From assembly GCA_019753285.1 (NCBI GenBank), contig JAIELD010000002.1, positions 1 to 64,000 of the forward strand: a DNA stretch of 64,000 bases. The letters are read 5' to 3'. This document shows positions 1 to 9,138 of this stretch, piece after piece. This DNA comes from Beijerinckiaceae bacterium. Its GTDB lineage: Bacteria; Pseudomonadota; Alphaproteobacteria; Rhizobiales; Beijerinckiaceae. The first letter of the stretch is position 1, and every line of letters starts with the position of its first letter. Below the pieces are notes generated by a model that made no database searches, was not told the DNA's origin, and worked only from the letters and a program-made list of their open reading frames with translations. The translations under genes and the position numbers were made by a program.

Positions 1-226
1 GGATCGTTTCGCCCTCTGCGATCGGCTGGTTTTTGAACCGCAACTGCTGGAAGCCGTTGCCGGCCGTGATCGCAACCTCCGATCCGCCGATCGTGATCCT
101 GTCCTCGGCGGCGACCGGCGTTGCGATGAGGATCGCCAGCATGGTGGAAAGCGCTCGTGCAAGGCGCTGGCCCTGATTTCGCAGAGGTAGGGCATGGCAT
201 GGACGGGTTGTGCCAGAATGAAACAT
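1..226 (-). CDS. Partial exported protein of unknown function (N-terminal part only)
   Basis: An open frame runs from an ATG at 226 to the window edge, giving 75 residues of an incomplete protein. The first 40 or so residues end in a basic stretch, a short hydrophobic core (around LAILIATPVAA) and an AED junction, which looks like a Sec signal peptide. The mature part begins RITIGGSEV. An alternative ATG at 142 would start inside the hydrophobic core and would lack the basic n-region. I do not recognise the family. The 226 start is only 22 bp from the divergent DsrE-like gene, so either start may be misplaced. Confidence 0.5.
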   Translation of the reverse strand, partial: MFHSGTTRPCHALPLRNQGQRLARALSTMLAILIATPVAAEDRITIGGSEVAITAGNGFQQLRFKNQPIAEGETI

Positions 227-248
227 TCTATCTTTCGAGATCGGTGAC

Positions 249-758
249 ATGATGCAGACAGGAAACAGGATCTTCGCTGCGGCCAGCCTCGCGGTCGTCG
301 CGGCGATCGCCATCATTCTGGCGCAGGCCAGGATCAGCCATTCCTCGCCGGCCGAGGCTGAGCCGCAAGTGCCGCAGACGCAGCCCTACCAGCCGCAGAA
401 GGTCGTCTATCATATCTCATCGGGCGGCGGCTGGTTCAAGCATGACCATATCCAGCGCCTCCAGAACATGGAGAACCACCTTGCCGCGCTGCCAGCCGGC
501 GATCTCAGCCTCGCCGTGGTGCTGCAGGGTAACGGCGTCGATCTGCTCGTCGATGCGGCCTCCGACAAGGCGCTCGCAAGCCGCGTCAGCGCGCTGCGCG
601 ACCGCGGCGTCAAGTTCCTCATCTGTCGCAACACGCTGGTGAGCCGCCATATCGGCATCGACAAGCTGTCAGGCGCCCGCGCCGAGGATGTGGTCGGGGC
701 CGGCGTCGCCGAGGTCACGCGGCTGCAGTCGATGGGCTATGCATATCTGAGGCTCTGA
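249..758 (+). CDS. DsrE-like family protein, membrane-anchored or exported
   Basis: 169 residues. An N-terminal hydrophobic segment (about residues 8-25) acts as signal peptide or anchor and is followed by a Pro/Gln-rich linker. The rest resembles the DsrE/DsrF fold: KVVYHIS opens the first strand, a VVLQGNGVDLL segment follows, and a single cysteine sits in FLICRNTL, where family members often carry a cysteine. DsrE proteins bind or relay sulfur, but no sulfur-metabolism genes flank this one, so its substrate is unknown. ATG codons lie at 249 and 252 and no strong Shine-Dalgarno decides between them. It converges on the transglycosylase gene with only 3 bp between the stop codons. Confidence 0.7.
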   Translation: MMQTGNRIFAAASLAVVAAIAIILAQARISHSSPAEAEPQVPQTQPYQPQKVVYHISSGGGWFKHDHIQRLQNMENHLAALPAGDLSLAVVLQGNGVDLLVDAASDKALASRVSALRDRGVKFLICRNTLVSRHIGIDKLSGARAEDVVGAGVAEVTRLQSMGYAYLRL

Positions 759-761
759 CGG

Positions 762-1943
762 TCAGGCACCCTTGAGGGCGCTCAAGACCTTGGAGCCGGG
801 CCGTCCGGTCTGGGGGAGCCCGAGTTTTGCCTCGATATCCTTGATGGCAGCGCGTGTCTTCGCACCGATCGCGCCGTCCGGCTCGCCGACATCGTAACCG
901 CGGGCGGTCAGAAGACGCTGCAATTCGCGGCGCTGCTCGCGGGCGAGCGGCAGATCGTCGGTCGGCCATTCACCCTGCACGCCGGGCTTGCCCTTGAGCC
1001 TGTCCGACAGCAGCGAGATGGCGAGCGCGTAGGAATCGGCCCCGTTGTAGGAATAGGCGGCGTCGTAATTCTTGAAGACGATGAAGCCTGGTCCGTCGCG
1101 CCCGGCCGGTAGGAGCAGCGCGGCCTGGCCACCGCCCGTCAGCGCCCCGCCGTCGAATTTCACGATGCCGCGCCCGGCCCAGTTCGACAGCGGCTGCTTG
1201 TTCGTCCGGCCAGACGGGCCGGCATAGTTTTCCGGCACGCGCACCTCATAGCCCCAGGACGCGCCTGTCTGCCAGCCGGCTTTGGCAAGGTAGTTGGCAG
1301 TCGAGTGGAGCGCGTCCGCGACCGAATCGACAAGGTCGTTCCGCCCGTCGCCATCGCCATCGACCGATAGCCTCAGATAGGTCGAGGGCATGAACTGGGT
1401 ATGGCCGAAGGCGCCGGCCCATGAGCCGCGCATCTTTTCGGGCGCAAGGTCGCCGCGCTGGATGATCTTCAAGGCTGCGATGAATTCACCCCTGAAATAA
1501 TCGTTCCGTCGCTTGCCGAAGCAGATGACGGTCGGCAGCGACTGCATTAGATGCCACTTGCCGCCGGATTTGCCGAAATCGCTCTCGACGCCCCAGACGG
1601 CGAGGATGGTATGCCGGTCGACACCGAAGCGCTGCTCGGCGGCGGCGAGCGTGGACGCGTATTTCTTCAGCATCGCCTTGCCTTCGGCGACCTTCTCGTC
1701 GTCGACCAGCGTGCCGAGATAGTCCCAGATCGGCGTCTTGAATTCGGGCTGGTTCTCCATCAGCTCGATGATCTTCATGTCCGGCTCGATGCCGGCGGTC
1801 GAGGCATCGAACGTCTGGGCCGAGATGCCCTGCGCCAGCGCATGGCTGCGCAGATTGGCCATGCAGGAGGAAAAATCGGCATGGGCGGGGCTGGCAAGAG
1901 CCAGGCCGGCCCCGATCAGGGCGAAGCGCAGTGAACGTCCCAT
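762..1943 (-). CDS. Lytic murein transglycosylase, MltB type, with peptidoglycan-binding domain
   Basis: 393 residues from the ATG at 1943, which is preferred to an upstream ATG at 1979 because it directly starts a signal peptide (basic GRSLR, hydrophobic core, ASPAHA cleavage region). The catalytic domain shows the MltB-type glutamate in VWGVESDFG (E120 of this start) and the HTQFMPSTYL segment. About 60 C-terminal residues (RRELQRLLTARGYDVGEPDG onward) form a PG_binding_1 domain. The family cleaves the MurNAc-GlcNAc bond to give 1,6-anhydro ends in the periplasm. No lipobox is seen, so the enzyme is probably soluble. It is likely monocistronic. Confidence 0.9.
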   Translation of the reverse strand: MGRSLRFALIGAGLALASPAHADFSSCMANLRSHALAQGISAQTFDASTAGIEPDMKIIELMENQPEFKTPIWDYLGTLVDDEKVAEGKAMLKKYASTLAAAEQRFGVDRHTILAVWGVESDFGKSGGKWHLMQSLPTVICFGKRRNDYFRGEFIAALKIIQRGDLAPEKMRGSWAGAFGHTQFMPSTYLRLSVDGDGDGRNDLVDSVADALHSTANYLAKAGWQTGASWGYEVRVPENYAGPSGRTNKQPLSNWAGRGIVKFDGGALTGGGQAALLLPAGRDGPGFIVFKNYDAAYSYNGADSYALAISLLSDRLKGKPGVQGEWPTDDLPLAREQRRELQRLLTARGYDVGEPDGAIGAKTRAAIKDIEAKLGLPQTGRPGSKVLSALKGA

Positions 1944-2075
1944 GTCTGACCTCCCGCGCGAGCCGGTGTGACCGCGCATGACGAGCGCCTAAAAGACGAC
2001 ATGGAACGTTAATACGCGATTAACTTTGAAAGCAAATCGGCGATGGCGAGCTTCCGCCGGTCCGCCCGCGACCGT

Positions 2076-2681
2076 TCAGAGCCAGGGGCGGGAGGTCGCG
2101 GCCTTCTGCTCGTAGCTTCCGATGGCGGCGTCCTTCACCATTGTGAGCGCGATGTCGTCGAGGCCGTTGAGCAGGCAATGCTTGCGCCACGGATCGATCT
2201 CGAAGGTGACCGTGCCGCCATCAGGCCCGCGGATTTCCTGCTTCTCGAGGTCCACGCTCAGGGTGGCGTTGGAGCCGCGCTCGGCGTCGTCGAACAACTT
2301 GTCGAGATCGCTCTGGCTGACGACCACGGGCAAAATGCCGTTCTTGAAACAGTTATTGTAGAAGATGTCGGCAAACGAGGTCGAGATCACGCAGCGAATG
2401 CCGAAATCGAGCAGCGCCCAGGGCGCGTGCTCGCGCGACGAGCCGCAGCCGAAATTGTCGCCCGCCACGAGGATCTCCGTCTTGCGGTAGGCTGGCTTGT
2501 TGAGCACGAAATCGGGGTTCTCGGCGCCGTCCTCGGTATAGCGCATCTCGGAAAACAGCGCGCTGCCGAGCCCGGTGCGCTTGATCGTCTTCAGATACTG
2601 TTTTGGGATGATCATGTCGGTGTCGACGTTGATCACCTTCAGTGGCGCCGCGACCGATGTAAGCGTGGTGAAGGGCTGCAT
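2076..2681 (-). CDS. leuD: 3-isopropylmalate dehydratase small subunit
   Basis: 201 residues, the usual LeuD length. It starts with the [14 protein letters not shown] segment, carries [13 protein letters not shown] and the swivelling-domain motif [17 protein letters not shown]. With LeuC it isomerises 2-isopropylmalate to 3-isopropylmalate in leucine synthesis. The start at 2681 is supported by a GGAG ribosome site about 11 nt upstream; the open frame beyond it is an antisense or out-of-frame shadow over kup. It lies 59 bp downstream of kup on the same strand, and its partner leuC is divergent on the other side of kup, so the two subunits cannot share one transcript here. Confidence 0.96.
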   Translation of the reverse strand: MQPFTTLTSVAAPLKVINVDTDMIIPKQYLKTIKRTGLGSALFSEMRYTEDGAENPDFVLNKPAYRKTEILVAGDNFGCGSSREHAPWALLDFGIRCVISTSFADIFYNNCFKNGILPVVVSQSDLDKLFDDAERGSNATLSVDLEKQEIRGPDGGTVTFEIDPWRKHCLLNGLDDIALTMVKDAAIGSYEQKAATSRPWL

Positions 2682-2740
2682 GTCTTGAAAATCTCCAATG
2701 CCTCTTGATAGCCGATTGCCCGCCTCTGACAAGCGGCGCG

Positions 2741-4720
2741 TCAGACGGTGATCTGGCTGCCGAGCTCGACGACGCGTCCCGTGGGGATGTGGAAGAAGTC
2801 CGTCGCGTTGGCGGCGGTCTTGGTAAGCTGGATGTAGAGCCTGTCCTGCCAGACCGGCATGCCTGACGAGGCTGACGCCTTGATCGTGCGCCGTCCCAAA
2901 AAGAACGAGGTCTGCATGATGTCGAAATCGAGGCCGCGCCGCCGCGCCATGGCGAGGATATGCGGCACGCGTGGCGTCTGCATGTAGCCGAGCGTCGCGG
3001 TGATGCGCTTGATGTCCTCGCCGAGCTCCTCGATCTTGAGCTGGTCGGCCTCGTCGATGCGCGGCACGTCCGCGCTGCGGATGGTGAGGACGATATTGCG
3101 TTTGTGAAGCACCTTGTTGTGCTTCAAATTGTGCATGAGGGCGGTCGGGGCCGTATCGGGGTCTGCGGTGAGGAACACGGCGGTGCCGGCGACGCGGGCC
3201 GGTTTCGATTTTTCCAGCATGCGCATCAGGTCGGTCAACGGCACGCTGTCCTTGCGCGCCTTTTCCTTCACGATGTCGGAGCCGCGCACCCAGGTCCACA
3301 TGACGATGACCATGGTCAGGCCGAACAGGAGGGGCACATAGCCGCCGTCGATGATCTTGAGCAGATTGGCGGTGATGAACGAGATGTCGATCACCAGGAA
3401 CGACCCCGCCACAAGCAAGGACACCCAAAGCGGCCATTTCCAGATGTGGCGCGAGGCGAGATAGGCAAGCGCAGTCGTCACGACCATCGTTCCTGATACC
3501 GCGATGCCGTAGGCCGCCGCCAGATTGTCCGAGGTCTTGAAGGTGAAGATCAGGATGAGGACGCCGACGAGGATCAGGCGGTTGATCAGCGGCAGGTAAA
3601 TCTGGCCGAGCTGCGTCTCCGACGTGTGCCGGATCTCGAGGCGCGGCAACAGGCCGAGCTGGATCGCCTGCTGCGTCAGCGAGAACGCGCCGGTAATGAC
3701 CGCCTGGCTTGCGATCACCGTAGCCAAGGCGGCCAGCACGACCAGCGGCAGAAGGAAGGTCTCCGGCACCATGCGATAGAATGGATCGCTTGCCGCTTCC
3801 GGATGCGACAGCACCAGCGATCCCTGCCCGAGATAGTTGAGCACGAGCGCCGGAAACACGAAGAAAATCCAGGCGGCGCGGATCGGGCGGCGACCGAAAT
3901 GGCCCATATCCGCATAAAGCGCTTCCGCGCCGGTCACGGCGAGAAACACCGAGCCCAGCACGAGAAGGCCGACGAAGCCCGACGTGGTCACATACCGGAA
4001 GGCATGGACCGGATTGAGCGCGGCGAGAATGCTCGGATCGTCACTGATATGCATCACGCCGAGAATGCCGATGACCGCGAACCAAAGCATCATCACGGGG
4101 GCAAAAATCCAGGCGACGCGGCCGGTGCCGCGATACTGGAAGACGAAGAGCAGGACGAGAATCGTGACCGCGATCGGCAGGATGTAGGTGTCGATGTCGA
4201 TCGCTGCCCGCAACGCCTCGACGTTCTTAAGACCCTCGATCGCAGACAGCACCGAGACGGCGGGCGTGATCACGGAATCGCCGTAGAACAGCGACGCACC
4301 GATCGCGCCGCACACGAAGACCAGCGGAGTCTGACGTCCGGCAGCCTTCTGCACCAGCGCCATCAGCGAGAGAATTCCGCCTTCGCCCTTGTTGTCGGCC
4401 CGCATGATGAACACGACGTATTTGAGCGTAACGATGACCAGAAGTGCCCAGATGATGAGCGAGACGGTGCTGATCACCTCCTCGCGTTCGATATAGGTAT
4501 GGCCCGTGCCCTTCATCACCTCGGCGAGCGACGCCTTCAAGGCGTAGATGGGACTCGTTCCGATGTCGCCATAGACGACGCCGATAGAACCGATGGCGAG
4601 CGCGAGGGTGCTGCCTTTCTGGTGGGACGGATCGTGATCGGCCTGCTTGTCGACATCGGAGGGACGCGACGCAACGTCAGGCTGGAGCGCGGCTTTCAGC
4701 GTGGGAATGGGCGATGCCAT
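2741..4720 (-). CDS. kup: Low-affinity potassium uptake protein Kup
   Basis: 659 residues from the ATG at 4720 (an upstream in-frame ATG at 4789 is less likely because KUP proteins have short N-termini). The family signature [19 protein letters not shown] lies just after a charged N-terminus. About twelve hydrophobic segments follow, then a cytoplasmic C-terminal domain ending at ELGSQITV. Members are K+/H+ symporters of the inner membrane. No strong ribosome site precedes 4720. The gene is divergent from leuC across a 313-bp gap and lies upstream of leuD, but no functional link to leucine synthesis is known. Confidence 0.95.
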   Translation of the reverse strand: MASPIPTLKAALQPDVASRPSDVDKQADHDPSHQKGSTLALAIGSIGVVYGDIGTSPIYALKASLAEVMKGTGHTYIEREEVISTVSLIIWALLVIVTLKYVVFIMRADNKGEGGILSLMALVQKAAGRQTPLVFVCGAIGASLFYGDSVITPAVSVLSAIEGLKNVEALRAAIDIDTYILPIAVTILVLLFVFQYRGTGRVAWIFAPVMMLWFAVIGILGVMHISDDPSILAALNPVHAFRYVTTSGFVGLLVLGSVFLAVTGAEALYADMGHFGRRPIRAAWIFFVFPALVLNYLGQGSLVLSHPEAASDPFYRMVPETFLLPLVVLAALATVIASQAVITGAFSLTQQAIQLGLLPRLEIRHTSETQLGQIYLPLINRLILVGVLILIFTFKTSDNLAAAYGIAVSGTMVVTTALAYLASRHIWKWPLWVSLLVAGSFLVIDISFITANLLKIIDGGYVPLLFGLTMVIVMWTWVRGSDIVKEKARKDSVPLTDLMRMLEKSKPARVAGTAVFLTADPDTAPTALMHNLKHNKVLHKRNIVLTIRSADVPRIDEADQLKIEELGEDIKRITATLGYMQTPRVPHILAMARRRGLDFDIMQTSFFLGRRTIKASASSGMPVWQDRLYIQLTKTAANATDFFHIPTGRVVELGSQITV

Positions 4721-5033
4721 GAATATCTGACTGTTGGATGGCTGCAAAGACGACAGGAGCGACGCGCTCGTTCCGCTCCCAGGCCGCAAGTACCGGCCGC
4801 AAGACGGTCCGAGCCCGGCTTATACACCCGTTTCGACAGCCTTGGAAAGACATTGCAAACGCGAAACGGGACGAGGATAGGCCGCGCCCTTCCCCTGCGC
4901 CGTGCTGCGGCGAAGATGAGGTTTTTCTTGCGCTCCGCCGCGTTTTGCGGGCATGAGAACCGCTCCGGCGACCGTTTCCAGCCGGGCGACAGTGAACGAC
5001 GCGCGGCGAGGCCGCGGCAGGCAGGAACAGGCG
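4721..5033. other. Divergent promoter region between kup and leuC
   Basis: These 313 bases hold no gene I can support. They must carry promoters for kup (minus) and leuC (plus). I found no convincing attenuator, T-box or leader peptide rich in leucine codons ahead of leuC, and no clear -35/-10 pair that I would assign. Confidence 0.4.
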
Positions 5034-6449
5034 ATGAGCACGAGCGACAACCCCCGCACTCTCTATGACAAGATTTTCGACGACCATGTCGTCGATCGTC
5101 AGGATGACGGAACCTGCCTCCTCTATATCGACCGGCATCTCGTGCATGAAGTCACCAGCCCGCAGGCTTTCGAAGGGCTCAGGATCAGCGGACGCAAGGT
5201 GCGCGCGCCGGAAAAGACGCTCGCGGTCGTCGACCACAACATCGCGACGACCGACCGATCGAAGGGCATCGAGGACCCCGAAAGCCGGACGCAGGTCGAG
5301 ACGCTTGCCGAGAACGCCCGCGAGTTCGGAATTCAGTACTATAATGAGCTCGATCGCCGGCAGGGCATCGTCCATGTCGTCGGGCCGGAGCAGGGCTTCA
5401 CCTTGCCCGGCACCACGATCGTCTGCGGCGATTCCCACACCTCGACGCATGGCGCGTTCGGCGCGCTGGCACACGGCATCGGCACGTCGGAGGTCGAGCA
5501 TGTTCTGGCGACGCAGACGCTGATCCAGAAGAAGGCGAAGAACATGCGCGTCATGGTCGACGGCGCGCTGCCGGCCGGCGTGACGGCCAAGGACATCATC
5601 CTCGCCATCATCGGCGAGATCGGCACGGCCGGCGGCACCGGCCATGTGATCGAATATGCCGGCGAGGCGATCCGCTCGCTCTCGATGGAAGGCCGGATGA
5701 CGGTCTGCAACATGTCGATCGAGGGCGGCGCCCGCGCCGGGCTGATCGCGCCGGATGAAAAGGCCTATGCCTATCTCGAAGGCCGCCCGATGTCGCCGAG
5801 GGGCGCGGACTGGGACGCGGCGCTCGCCTATTGGGAGACCCTGCGCTCCGACCATGATGCCTTCTTCGATGCCGAAATCCGTCTCGACGCGGCAAGCCTG
5901 CCGCCGATCGTCTCGTGGGGCACGAGCCCCGAGGATGTCGTATCGGTCGCCGGCACGGTGCCGGACCCGGACCGGATCGAGGACGAGGCAAAGCGGCTCT
6001 CGAAGCAGCGTGCGCTCGCCTATATGGGCCTGAAGCCCGGCACGAAGATCACCGACATCAAACTCGACAAGATATTCATCGGCTCCTGCACCAACGGCCG
6101 CATCGAGGATCTGCGCGCTGTCGCCCGCATGGTCGAGGGCAAGAGAGTGGCGTCGACCTTGTCCGCGATGATCGTGCCGGGCTCCGGCCTCGTGAAGGAA
6201 CAGGCCGAGCAGGAAGGGCTCGACCGCATCTTCAAGGCGGCGGGCTTCGACTGGCGCGAGCCCGGCTGCTCGATGTGCCTTGCCATGAACCCTGACAAGC
6301 TTCAGCCGGAGGAGCGCTGCGCCTCGACCTCGAACCGCAATTTCGAAGGGCGTCAGGGCTTCAAGGGCCGCACCCATCTCGTCTCGCCGGCCATGGCTGC
6401 TGCGGCGGCGATCGAGGGGCATTTCGTCGATATCAGGCAGTGGGGGTAA
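5034..6449 (+). CDS. leuC: 3-isopropylmalate dehydratase large subunit
   Basis: 471 residues, the standard LeuC length. The start at 5034 ([20 protein letters not shown]) is chosen because an AGGA site lies just upstream and the homologous N-terminus begins there; the frame extends 27 codons further up without similarity. The 4Fe-4S ligands are visible as C352 in GSCTNGR and C412/C415 in [10 protein letters not shown]. The aconitase-family motif [12 protein letters not shown] is intact. With LeuD it forms the isopropylmalate isomerase of leucine biosynthesis. A perfect 7-bp hairpin begins 7 nt after the stop codon. Confidence 0.97.
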   Translation: MSTSDNPRTLYDKIFDDHVVDRQDDGTCLLYIDRHLVHEVTSPQAFEGLRISGRKVRAPEKTLAVVDHNIATTDRSKGIEDPESRTQVETLAENAREFGIQYYNELDRRQGIVHVVGPEQGFTLPGTTIVCGDSHTSTHGAFGALAHGIGTSEVEHVLATQTLIQKKAKNMRVMVDGALPAGVTAKDIILAIIGEIGTAGGTGHVIEYAGEAIRSLSMEGRMTVCNMSIEGGARAGLIAPDEKAYAYLEGRPMSPRGADWDAALAYWETLRSDHDAFFDAEIRLDAASLPPIVSWGTSPEDVVSVAGTVPDPDRIEDEAKRLSKQRALAYMGLKPGTKITDIKLDKIFIGSCTNGRIEDLRAVARMVEGKRVASTLSAMIVPGSGLVKEQAEQEGLDRIFKAAGFDWREPGCSMCLAMNPDKLQPEERCASTSNRNFEGRQGFKGRTHLVSPAMAAAAAIEGHFVDIRQWG

Positions 6450-6456
6450 GCAATGG

Positions 6457-6474
6457 TCGCGCCTCTGGGCGCGA
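6457..6474 (+). terminator. Hairpin just after leuC, possible terminator without U-tract
   Basis: A perfect 7-bp inverted repeat with a 4-nt loop (TCGCGCC-tctg-GGCGCGA) starts 7 nt downstream of the leuC stop. No T-run follows, so it may stabilise the 3' end or act with Rho rather than as an intrinsic terminator. Confidence 0.35.
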
Positions 6475-6547
6475 TCGATCGATCCAGCGGACCGATCGAA
6501 ATGACGAACGCCTCGAGCCCAAGCGAGAGGCAGGGGCGTCCAGTAGC

Positions 6548-6631
6548 GTCGTTGCGAGCAGGAGAAGCCGACGCGGCAATCCAGTTGGCTAAAGTCTGGA
6601 TTGCTTCGTCGCTGCCGCTTCTCGCAATGAC
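6548..6631. repeat. REP-like imperfect palindrome
   Basis: Two arms of about 36 nt, GTCGTTGCGAGC...GGCAATCCAG and CTGGATTGC...CTCGCAATGAC, face each other around a short TTGGCTAAAGT centre. Sequences reading GTCATTGCGAG...GCAATCCAG are a widespread class of dispersed intergenic palindromes in alphaproteobacteria (known from general experience). This copy ends 16 bp before the thiolase 3'-end remnant, at the junction of the leuC region and the inserted-looking segment. Confidence 0.7.
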
Positions 6632-6647
6632 GGCAGAGCGTCCAAAA

Positions 6648-6716
6648 CTACTTGATACGCTCCAGCACGCTGACATAGTTCGCCACAGCCGCCGCGCGGA
6701 CCGCGAGGTCCTTCAC
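6648..6716 (-). pseudogene. Remnant of a thiolase gene 3' end
   Basis: Read on the minus strand this stretch ends in the same 14 residues and TAG stop as the thiolase at 7972 (AAVANYVSVLERIK). Over the last 45 nt (6648-6692 against 7972-8016) there are 4 differences, all at third codon positions and all synonymous. Further upstream only VKD and LA remain in register; about 5 residues of the intact gene (around GIFNMGG) are missing and identity is lost beyond 6716. It lies between the WD40-like gene and the REP-like palindrome, 1324 bp from the equivalent point of the intact thiolase. Confidence 0.75.
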
Positions 6717-6738
6717 CAAAGAATTAGATGACGCCCGG

Positions 6739-7944
6739 TCATTGGCGAGGGATCAGCGAAAAAACGCTCATCGTCGACTTGTTCAGCGCCACTGCGATTG
6801 TGTTGGAATTGGGCGAGAAGCTGAGAGAGTATCCGCCGCCATCAACCTTAAGCTCGGCGACCGGCTTTGCGCCGTGAGCGGCAGGCTCGTAGACCTTAAG
6901 CATCTGGTCGTAGGTGAGGCTGGCTACATAGCGGCCATCGCCGCTCCAGGACAAATCGCGCACATTTGCACTCTCGATGTCGAAGATCGTGAAGCGCTTT
7001 TCCTGAGCGTTCCAGATCTTGAAATTGGCAAGTCTGTTGATTTCGTCCGAACCTGCCCCGCTCCGACGTAGATTATTCCGCGTTTCGTCGCTGGTTAAAT
7101 GTGTACCGACGGCCAACAGATCTCCTACGGGCGAAATTGCCAATTTTGAAATAGATCGCGAATCACTATCCTGCGTACACTCAATAAAACTTAAATCAAA
7201 ACTGTCTTTTAAAGATTTAGATAGAGCTATACCTATGAATAGGCCAATAAATAAGGAATTGTCGGATTTTGAAAATGTAAGTGAAGATATAGGCTCTTGA
7301 AAATCAGCCTTCGCCTTACTTCCTATTGGCGGACAAGGTAGATCTCGATACTCAACTTGTCGCCTTGCCAGAATGGACCAGTCGTCTGTGGAATATACTG
7401 TAACTGGTTCGTTGACGAAAATTGGCGACATCGCCACTAAAGACGCGTCGGGTGACAAGGCAAAAATTTTAGCGCTGTTCTTCTGGCCCTGCTTGCCCGG
7501 CGCTGGCCCCGCGATCAGCCGCTCCAACTCGCCCGTATCGGTGTTCCATAGCCCCAAAGACATCTGCTGATGTTCGGGCGTGTCGTTCGGCGCAGGGCCC
7601 AACAACGTCCTGTTGTCGGGCATGAAGACGAGAGAGCGTCCGAGATAGGGCCCCAACCCCATTGGATGGGGGATGACGCGAATCAATTCACCGCTGCTCT
7701 TCCAGACCGAAATCTGCCGTCCGAAGTCGTGGATGGCGGCAAGACGGGTCCCGTCAGGCGACCAGGCCACTGCCGTTGCGCCGCCCTTGACGGGCAGCGT
7801 CATGAGCTCTTGCAAAGGCGACCGGCTGGACGCCCAATGCGCGCTCCAGATAACAAGCAGAACGCCGCCAGTCAGCGCGATCATCGCAGCCACCAATGGG
7901 TGCTTGGCGGCGAGTTTCTTCGACCGGCTAACGAGATCAGTCAA
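6739..7944 (-). CDS. Membrane-anchored WD40-like beta-propeller protein, AT-rich core
   Basis: 401 residues. After a basic N-terminus there is one membrane segment (about residues 18-35, VAAMIALTGGVLLVIW). The rest shows WD40-type repeats: AVAWSPDGTRLAAI, IFALSPDASLVAM, LAISPVGDLLAVG, LSWSGDGRYVASL and LSFSPNSNTIAVA, with strand-ending motifs such as VWK, LWN and IWN. No enzymatic domain is visible; propellers usually scaffold protein contacts, here probably on the periplasmic side. The middle is strikingly AT-rich: I count 36 G+C in 7141-7260 (30%) against GC-rich flanks. It starts 27 bp after the thiolase stop and is followed by a thiolase 3'-end remnant, suggesting acquisition. Confidence 0.75.
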   Translation of the reverse strand: MTDLVSRSKKLAAKHPLVAAMIALTGGVLLVIWSAHWASSRSPLQELMTLPVKGGATAVAWSPDGTRLAAIHDFGRQISVWKSSGELIRVIPHPMGLGPYLGRSLVFMPDNRTLLGPAPNDTPEHQQMSLGLWNTDTGELERLIAGPAPGKQGQKNSAKIFALSPDASLVAMSPIFVNEPVTVYSTDDWSILARRQVEYRDLPCPPIGSKAKADFQEPISSLTFSKSDNSLFIGLFIGIALSKSLKDSFDLSFIECTQDSDSRSISKLAISPVGDLLAVGTHLTSDETRNNLRRSGAGSDEINRLANFKIWNAQEKRFTIFDIESANVRDLSWSGDGRYVASLTYDQMLKVYEPAAHGAKPVAELKVDGGGYSLSFSPNSNTIAVALNKSTMSVFSLIPRQ

Positions 7945-7971
7945 TGTTTGTGTATGCGCTCGTCGAATGGA

Positions 7972-9138
7972 CTACTTAATCCGCTCCAGCACGCTGACGT
8001 AATTCGCCACAGCCGCGCCGCCCATGTTGAAGATGCCGGCGAGCTTGGCGTCCTTCACCTGGATGCCGTCCGCCTCGTTGCAGAGCTGCATGGCGGATAG
8101 CACGTGCATCGAGACCCCCGTCGCGCCGATCGGGTGACCCTTGGCCTTCAGCCCGCCGGACGGGTTCACGGGCAGCTTGCCGCCCATCTGCGTCCAGCCT
8201 TCCTTGATGGCCACCGCGCCTTCGCCTGGCTTCGTCAGGCCCATCGCCTCGTATTCCAGCAATTCGGCGATGGTGAAGCAGTCATGCGTCTCGACGAAGG
8301 AGAGATCCTTCAGCTTGATGCCGGCCGCCTTCAATGCGCGGTCCCACGCGACGCTGCAGCCCTCGAAGGCGAGGATGTCGCGCTTCGACATGGGCAGGAA
8401 ATCCTGCGCATGCGCGGTCGAACGGAAGGCGACGGCCCGCTTCATGGAAAGCGCCGTCTCGATATCGGCGAGGACGAGCGCGGCTGCTCCGTCCGAGACG
8501 AGCGAGCAGTCCGTGCGCTTCAGGGGACCGGCGACGTAAGGATTCTTCTCGCTCTCGTTGCGGCAGAAGTCGTAGCCGAAATCCTTGCGCATCTGCGCAT
8601 AGGGGTTGCTTACCCCGTTCTTGTGGTTCTTGGCGGCGATCATGGCGAGCGCGTCGGACTGGTCGCCATATTTCTGGAAATAGGCCCCGGCGATGCGGCC
8701 GAACACGCCGGCAAAGCCGCCGGTGATCTCGCTGTCTTCGGCAAGGTAGGAGGCTTTCATCAGGTTCTGGCCGATCTCAGCGCCGGGCGTCTTCGTCATC
8801 TGCTCGACGCCGACGACGAGCACGACTTTCGCGTCGCGGGCGGCAATGCTTTTCAGGCCGAGCTGCACCGCGGCGGAGCCGGTGGCGCAGGCATTCTCGA
8901 CGCGCGTCGTCGGCTTGAAGCGCAGCCGATCATCGGCCTGAAGCACGAGCGAGGCGGTGAAATCCTGCGGCGAGAAACCAGCGTTGAAGTGGCCGAGCAC
9001 AATTTCGTCAATATCGCGTGGGCTTATGCCAGCGTGCTTGATCGCGTCCGCCGCGACCCGCACCACCATGCTTTCGACGGTTTCCGTCTCGTGCTTGCCG
9101 AAGGGCATGTGTGCCCAGCCAACGATCGCTGCGGTCAT
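7972..9138 (-). CDS. Thiolase family protein (acetyl-CoA acetyltransferase / SCP-x-like)
   Basis: 388 residues from the ATG at 9138 (MTAAIVGWAHMPFGK); the open frame continues upstream to 9354 without thiolase similarity. The nucleophilic cysteine is C84 in ENACATGSAA, and the C-terminal motifs ETHDCFT and NPSGGLKAKGHPIGATG carry the catalytic histidines. The NACATGS form resembles the SCP-x/lipid-transfer-like branch more than classical PhaA, so the substrate is uncertain; acyl-CoA condensation or cleavage is the family reaction. hbd and etfAB elsewhere in the window would suit beta-oxidation or acetoacetyl-CoA metabolism. Its last 14 codons recur as a remnant at 6648. Confidence 0.88.
   Translation of the reverse strand: MTAAIVGWAHMPFGKHETETVESMVVRVAADAIKHAGISPRDIDEIVLGHFNAGFSPQDFTASLVLQADDRLRFKPTTRVENACATGSAAVQLGLKSIAARDAKVVLVVGVEQMTKTPGAEIGQNLMKASYLAEDSEITGGFAGVFGRIAGAYFQKYGDQSDALAMIAAKNHKNGVSNPYAQMRKDFGYDFCRNESEKNPYVAGPLKRTDCSLVSDGAAALVLADIETALSMKRAVAFRSTAHAQDFLPMSKRDILAFEGCSVAWDRALKAAGIKLKDLSFVETHDCFTIAELLEYEAMGLTKPGEGAVAIKEGWTQMGGKLPVNPSGGLKAKGHPIGATGVSMHVLSAMQLCNEADGIQVKDAKLAGIFNMGGAAVANYVSVLERIK

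Noticed and set aside
2682-3437. N-terminal extension of leuD into kup
   Set aside because: LeuD homology and a good ribosome site begin at 2681; the extension is a frame shadow over kup.
3626-5068. 480-residue plus-strand frame opposite kup
   Set aside because: Antisense shadow of kup that also runs through the kup-leuC promoter region.
4677-6422. 581-residue minus-strand frame opposite leuC
   Set aside because: Antisense shadow of leuC; no recognisable fold and Arg/Ala/Asp-biased composition.
6453-6731. Short frames between leuC and the WD40-like gene
   Set aside because: They lie in the REP-like palindrome and thiolase remnant and show no independent protein features.
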